Shown: piece after piece, positions 7,895 to 9,333 of the stretch
Position numbering within the stretch: position 1 is the stretch's first letter
Layout of the letters: each line of letters starts with the position of its first letter
Assembly (NCBI GenBank): GCA_029562045.1
Contig: JAKQWJ010000241.1
Location: 1-9,333, forward strand
Direction: 5' to 3'
Length of the DNA stretch: 9,333 nucleotides
Source: Spirochaetota bacterium
GTDB taxonomy: Bacteria > Spirochaetota > Spirochaetia > DTKZ01
Position numbers and translations under genes: made by a program
Notes under the pieces: generated by a model
What the model saw: only the letters and a program-made list of their open reading frames with translations
Database searches by the model: none
Told to the model about the DNA's origin: nothing

Positions 7895-8788
7895 ATGTAT
7901 CTGACGGGATTCGCCGACGAGGCGTCGGAAGGCCTCTCCGGCCAGATCCGGGCCACCCGGGCCCTGGGCTGGGAGAACATCGAGGCCCGCAGCATCGACG
8001 GGCTCAACATCCATGACCTTCCCGACGACCGGTTCGACCGGGTCCGCCGGGAGCTGGACGAGGCGGGGGTCAGGGTGAACTGTTTCGGCTCCACCATCGC
8101 CAACTGGAGCAGGAGCGTGGACGAGGATTTCGAGCCCAGTCTGGAGGCGGTGGACCGGGCGGTCCGCCGGATGACCATCCTGGGCACGAAGCTGGTGCGG
8201 ATCATGAGCTACAAGGTCCTGCTGGATCCCCAGGGGCGGGCCCTGCCGGACCAGCGGGAGGGGGAGCGTTTCCGACGGCTGCGGGAGATCTGCCGCCGCT
8301 TCACCGACGCGGGGATAACCCCGGTGCACGAGAACTGCTCCACCTACGGCGGCATGAGCGCAGAGCACAGCCTCCGCCTGGTGGAGAACGTGCCGGGCCT
8401 CAAACTGGTTTTCGACACCGGAAACCCCCCGCTGACGCCGGACTTCGGCAAGCCCTTCCCGTACCCCATGCAGGACAGCTGGGAGCTCTACCGGGCTGTG
8501 AAGAAGCACATCGCCTACATCCATATCAAGGATTCCCGCCGGGACCCGGTTTCGGGGAAAGAGGTCTACACCTTCCCCGGCGAGGGGGACGGAGATGTGG
8601 AGAGGGTGGTCCGGGACCTCCTGGCTTCGGGTTACGACGGCGGATTTTCCATGGAGCCCCATATGCGCGTGGTCTTCCACGACGCGTCGGTGACGGCGGC
8701 GGAAGATGCGCGGTACGACACCTATGTGGAATACGGCCGCCGGTTCATGACGCTCATGGAGGGGCTGGGGAGGCCTCTTCTGAAATGA
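7895..8788 (+). CDS. Sugar phosphate isomerase/epimerase-type TIM barrel 3
   Basis: This encodes a 297-residue COG1082 TIM-barrel protein. The opening MYLTGFADEAS followed by GWENIEARSIDG is typical of this group. Canonical ligands are present: E146 (VHENCS), D174 (VFDTGN), H210 (YIHIKDS) and E254 (SMEPHM), with the GEGDGD loop before the last strand. It therefore looks like a complete metal-dependent enzyme, unlike TIM-barrel 2. It sits 12 bases after the Gfo/Idh gene with only a weak G-rich ribosome site (GGGGG near 7884-7888), so translation may rely on coupling. Its stop overlaps the YjbQ start as ATGA (8785-8788). Pairing with a Gfo/Idh enzyme is common in sugar and inositol catabolism, where the dehydrogenase makes a keto intermediate and the barrel isomerises, dehydrates or cleaves it. 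The substrate is unknown. Confidence 0.88.
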   Translation: MYLTGFADEASEGLSGQIRATRALGWENIEARSIDGLNIHDLPDDRFDRVRRELDEAGVRVNCFGSTIANWSRSVDEDFEPSLEAVDRAVRRMTILGTKLVRIMSYKVLLDPQGRALPDQREGERFRRLREICRRFTDAGITPVHENCSTYGGMSAEHSLRLVENVPGLKLVFDTGNPPLTPDFGKPFPYPMQDSWELYRAVKKHIAYIHIKDSRRDPVSGKEVYTFPGEGDGDVERVVRDLLASGYDGGFSMEPHMRVVFHDASVTAAEDARYDTYVEYGRRFMTLMEGLGRPLLK

Positions 8789-9198
8789 AATCGTACCGCA
8801 AGGAACTGTGGTTCAACACCCATAGCCGCTACGAGTTCGTCCACATCACCCGGGAGGTCCAGGAGGCGGTGCGGGAGAGCGGCATCCGGGAAGGGCTCTG
8901 CCTGGTCAACGCCATGCACATCACCGCCTCGGTCTTCATCAACGACAACGAGTCGGGCCTGCACCGGGACTACATGGAGTGGCTGGAGAAGCTGGCCCCC
9001 TTCAGCGAAAAGGGTTATCACCACAACGGGGGGGAGGACAACGGCGACGCCCATCTGAAACGGCAGATCATGGGCCGGGAGGTGGTGATCGCCGTCACCG
9101 ACGGCAAGCTGGACCTGGGTCCCTGGGAGGCGGTCTTCTACGGCGAGTTCGACGGCCGCCGCCGGAAGCGGGTCCTGGTCAAGATCATCGGGGAGTGA
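8785..9198 (+). CDS. yjbQ: YjbQ / UPF0047 family protein
   Basis: This encodes a 137-residue protein, the usual length of the family. The order of motifs matches: FVHITREVQEAVRESGIREGLCLV, then MHITASVFINDNE (His45 in the family's HxT position), YHHNGGEDNGDAHLKRQIMG (His79, His80, Asp88, His90) and LDLGPWEAVFYGEFDG, ending in KRVLVKIIG. YjbQ proteins form trimers, and E. coli YjbQ has been reported to have weak thiamine-phosphate synthase activity; the physiological role of the family is unsettled. Here the start codon overlaps the TIM-barrel 3 stop by four bases, with GGGGAGG about 11 bases upstream, making it the last gene of the sugar cluster. The context argues for a role in sugar metabolism and not thiamine synthesis, since no thi genes are visible. 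That is inference. Confidence 0.92.
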   Translation: MKSYRKELWFNTHSRYEFVHITREVQEAVRESGIREGLCLVNAMHITASVFINDNESGLHRDYMEWLEKLAPFSEKGYHHNGGEDNGDAHLKRQIMGREVVIAVTDGKLDLGPWEAVFYGEFDGRRRKRVLVKIIGE

Positions 9199-9226
9199 CC
9201 CTGCCGGAGCGGCCGCCCCGGCAGGG
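9199..9226 (+). terminator. GC hairpin directly after yjbQ
   Basis: CCCTGCCGG (9199-9207) and CCGGCAGGG (9218-9226) form a perfect 9-bp stem with a 10-base loop, beginning at the base after the yjbQ stop codon. It is followed by AAGATGG and not a T-tract, so it is not a canonical intrinsic terminator. It may protect the 3' end or act together with the second hairpin. Confidence 0.45.
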
Positions 9227-9237
9227 AAGATGGAAGC

Positions 9238-9269
9238 GTCGGCGCCCCCGCTCCGGCGGGGGCGCCGGC
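9238..9269. terminator. Strong GC hairpin, probable operon terminator
   Basis: GGCGCCCCCGC (9241-9251) and GCGGGGGCGCC (9256-9266) form a perfect 11-bp stem closed by the tetraloop TCCG, extendable outward by C-G (9240/9267), a T-G wobble (9239/9268) and G-C (9238/9269). Only a short TTCT follows on this strand. It most likely ends the operon transcript and could act in both directions. The remaining bases to 9333 are GC-rich with short inverted repeats and no gene I can support. Confidence 0.5.
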
Positions 9270-9333
9270 TTCTGCGCGGGCGCTCCGGGGCGCACGTCCC
9301 GGGGCACCCCATCCGAAGCATCCGGCCCGGGGT

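Noticed and set aside
7220..8680. Long 486-residue open frame on the minus strand
   Set aside because: It is antisense to the well-supported Gfo/Idh and TIM-barrel 3 genes; its His/Pro/Arg-rich composition and the high GC explain the lack of stops. No recognisable domain.
8722..9321. 199-residue minus-strand open frame at the right end
   Set aside because: It covers the YjbQ gene in antisense and runs through both GC hairpins; no family features.

Overview
The window comes from a GC-rich bacterium. Ribosome binding sites are strong AGGAG types, all genes lie on the + strand, and 4-base ATGA overlaps are common. The TTT-type transporter, a DUF853/YjgR ATPase and an ARMT1-like DUF89 protein together suggest a Gram-negative-type anaerobe or fermenter. 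Synergistota would fit, but this is a guess from gene style and not a sequence match.

Layout. Positions 3-395 hold the C-terminal end of a DUF89/ARMT1-like protein, overlapped by 16 bases by a DUF853 (YjgR-like, HerA-type) ATPase at 380-1834. A 118-base gap at 1835-1952 separates this pair from a long co-directional cluster and contains weak promoter and operator candidates. The cluster reads: TIM-barrel sugar isomerase/epimerase 1 (1953-2816), TctC-type binding protein (2813-3835), TctB-type small membrane subunit (3909-4385), TctA-type large membrane subunit (4408-5928), TIM-barrel protein 2 (5925-6809), Gfo/Idh/MocA oxidoreductase (6833-7882), TIM-barrel protein 3 (7895-8788) and a YjbQ/UPF0047 protein (8785-9198). 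Two strong GC hairpins follow at 9199-9226 and about 9238-9269 and probably close the operon.

How the genes may work together. The tripartite tricarboxylate-type transporter (TTT) would import a small, probably acidic or polyol-like solute. The NAD(P)-dependent Gfo/Idh enzyme and three xylose-isomerase-like TIM barrels would then oxidise or reduce it and epimerise or isomerise it. This enzyme set resembles the logic of inositol (IolG/IolE/IolI) or 3-keto-sugar metabolism, but the substrate cannot be read from sequence. No kinase, aldolase or regulator is visible, so the pathway must continue elsewhere.

The most notable observations are: the transporter plus three divergent TIM barrels plus Gfo/Idh plus YjbQ as one putative catabolic system; a base-composition step near 6810-6833, with an AT-richer transporter/TIM2 part joined to a very GC-rich oxidoreductase/TIM3/YjbQ part; a GC hairpin between the binding-protein gene and the membrane subunits; and TIM-barrel 2, which lacks two of the usual four metal ligands.
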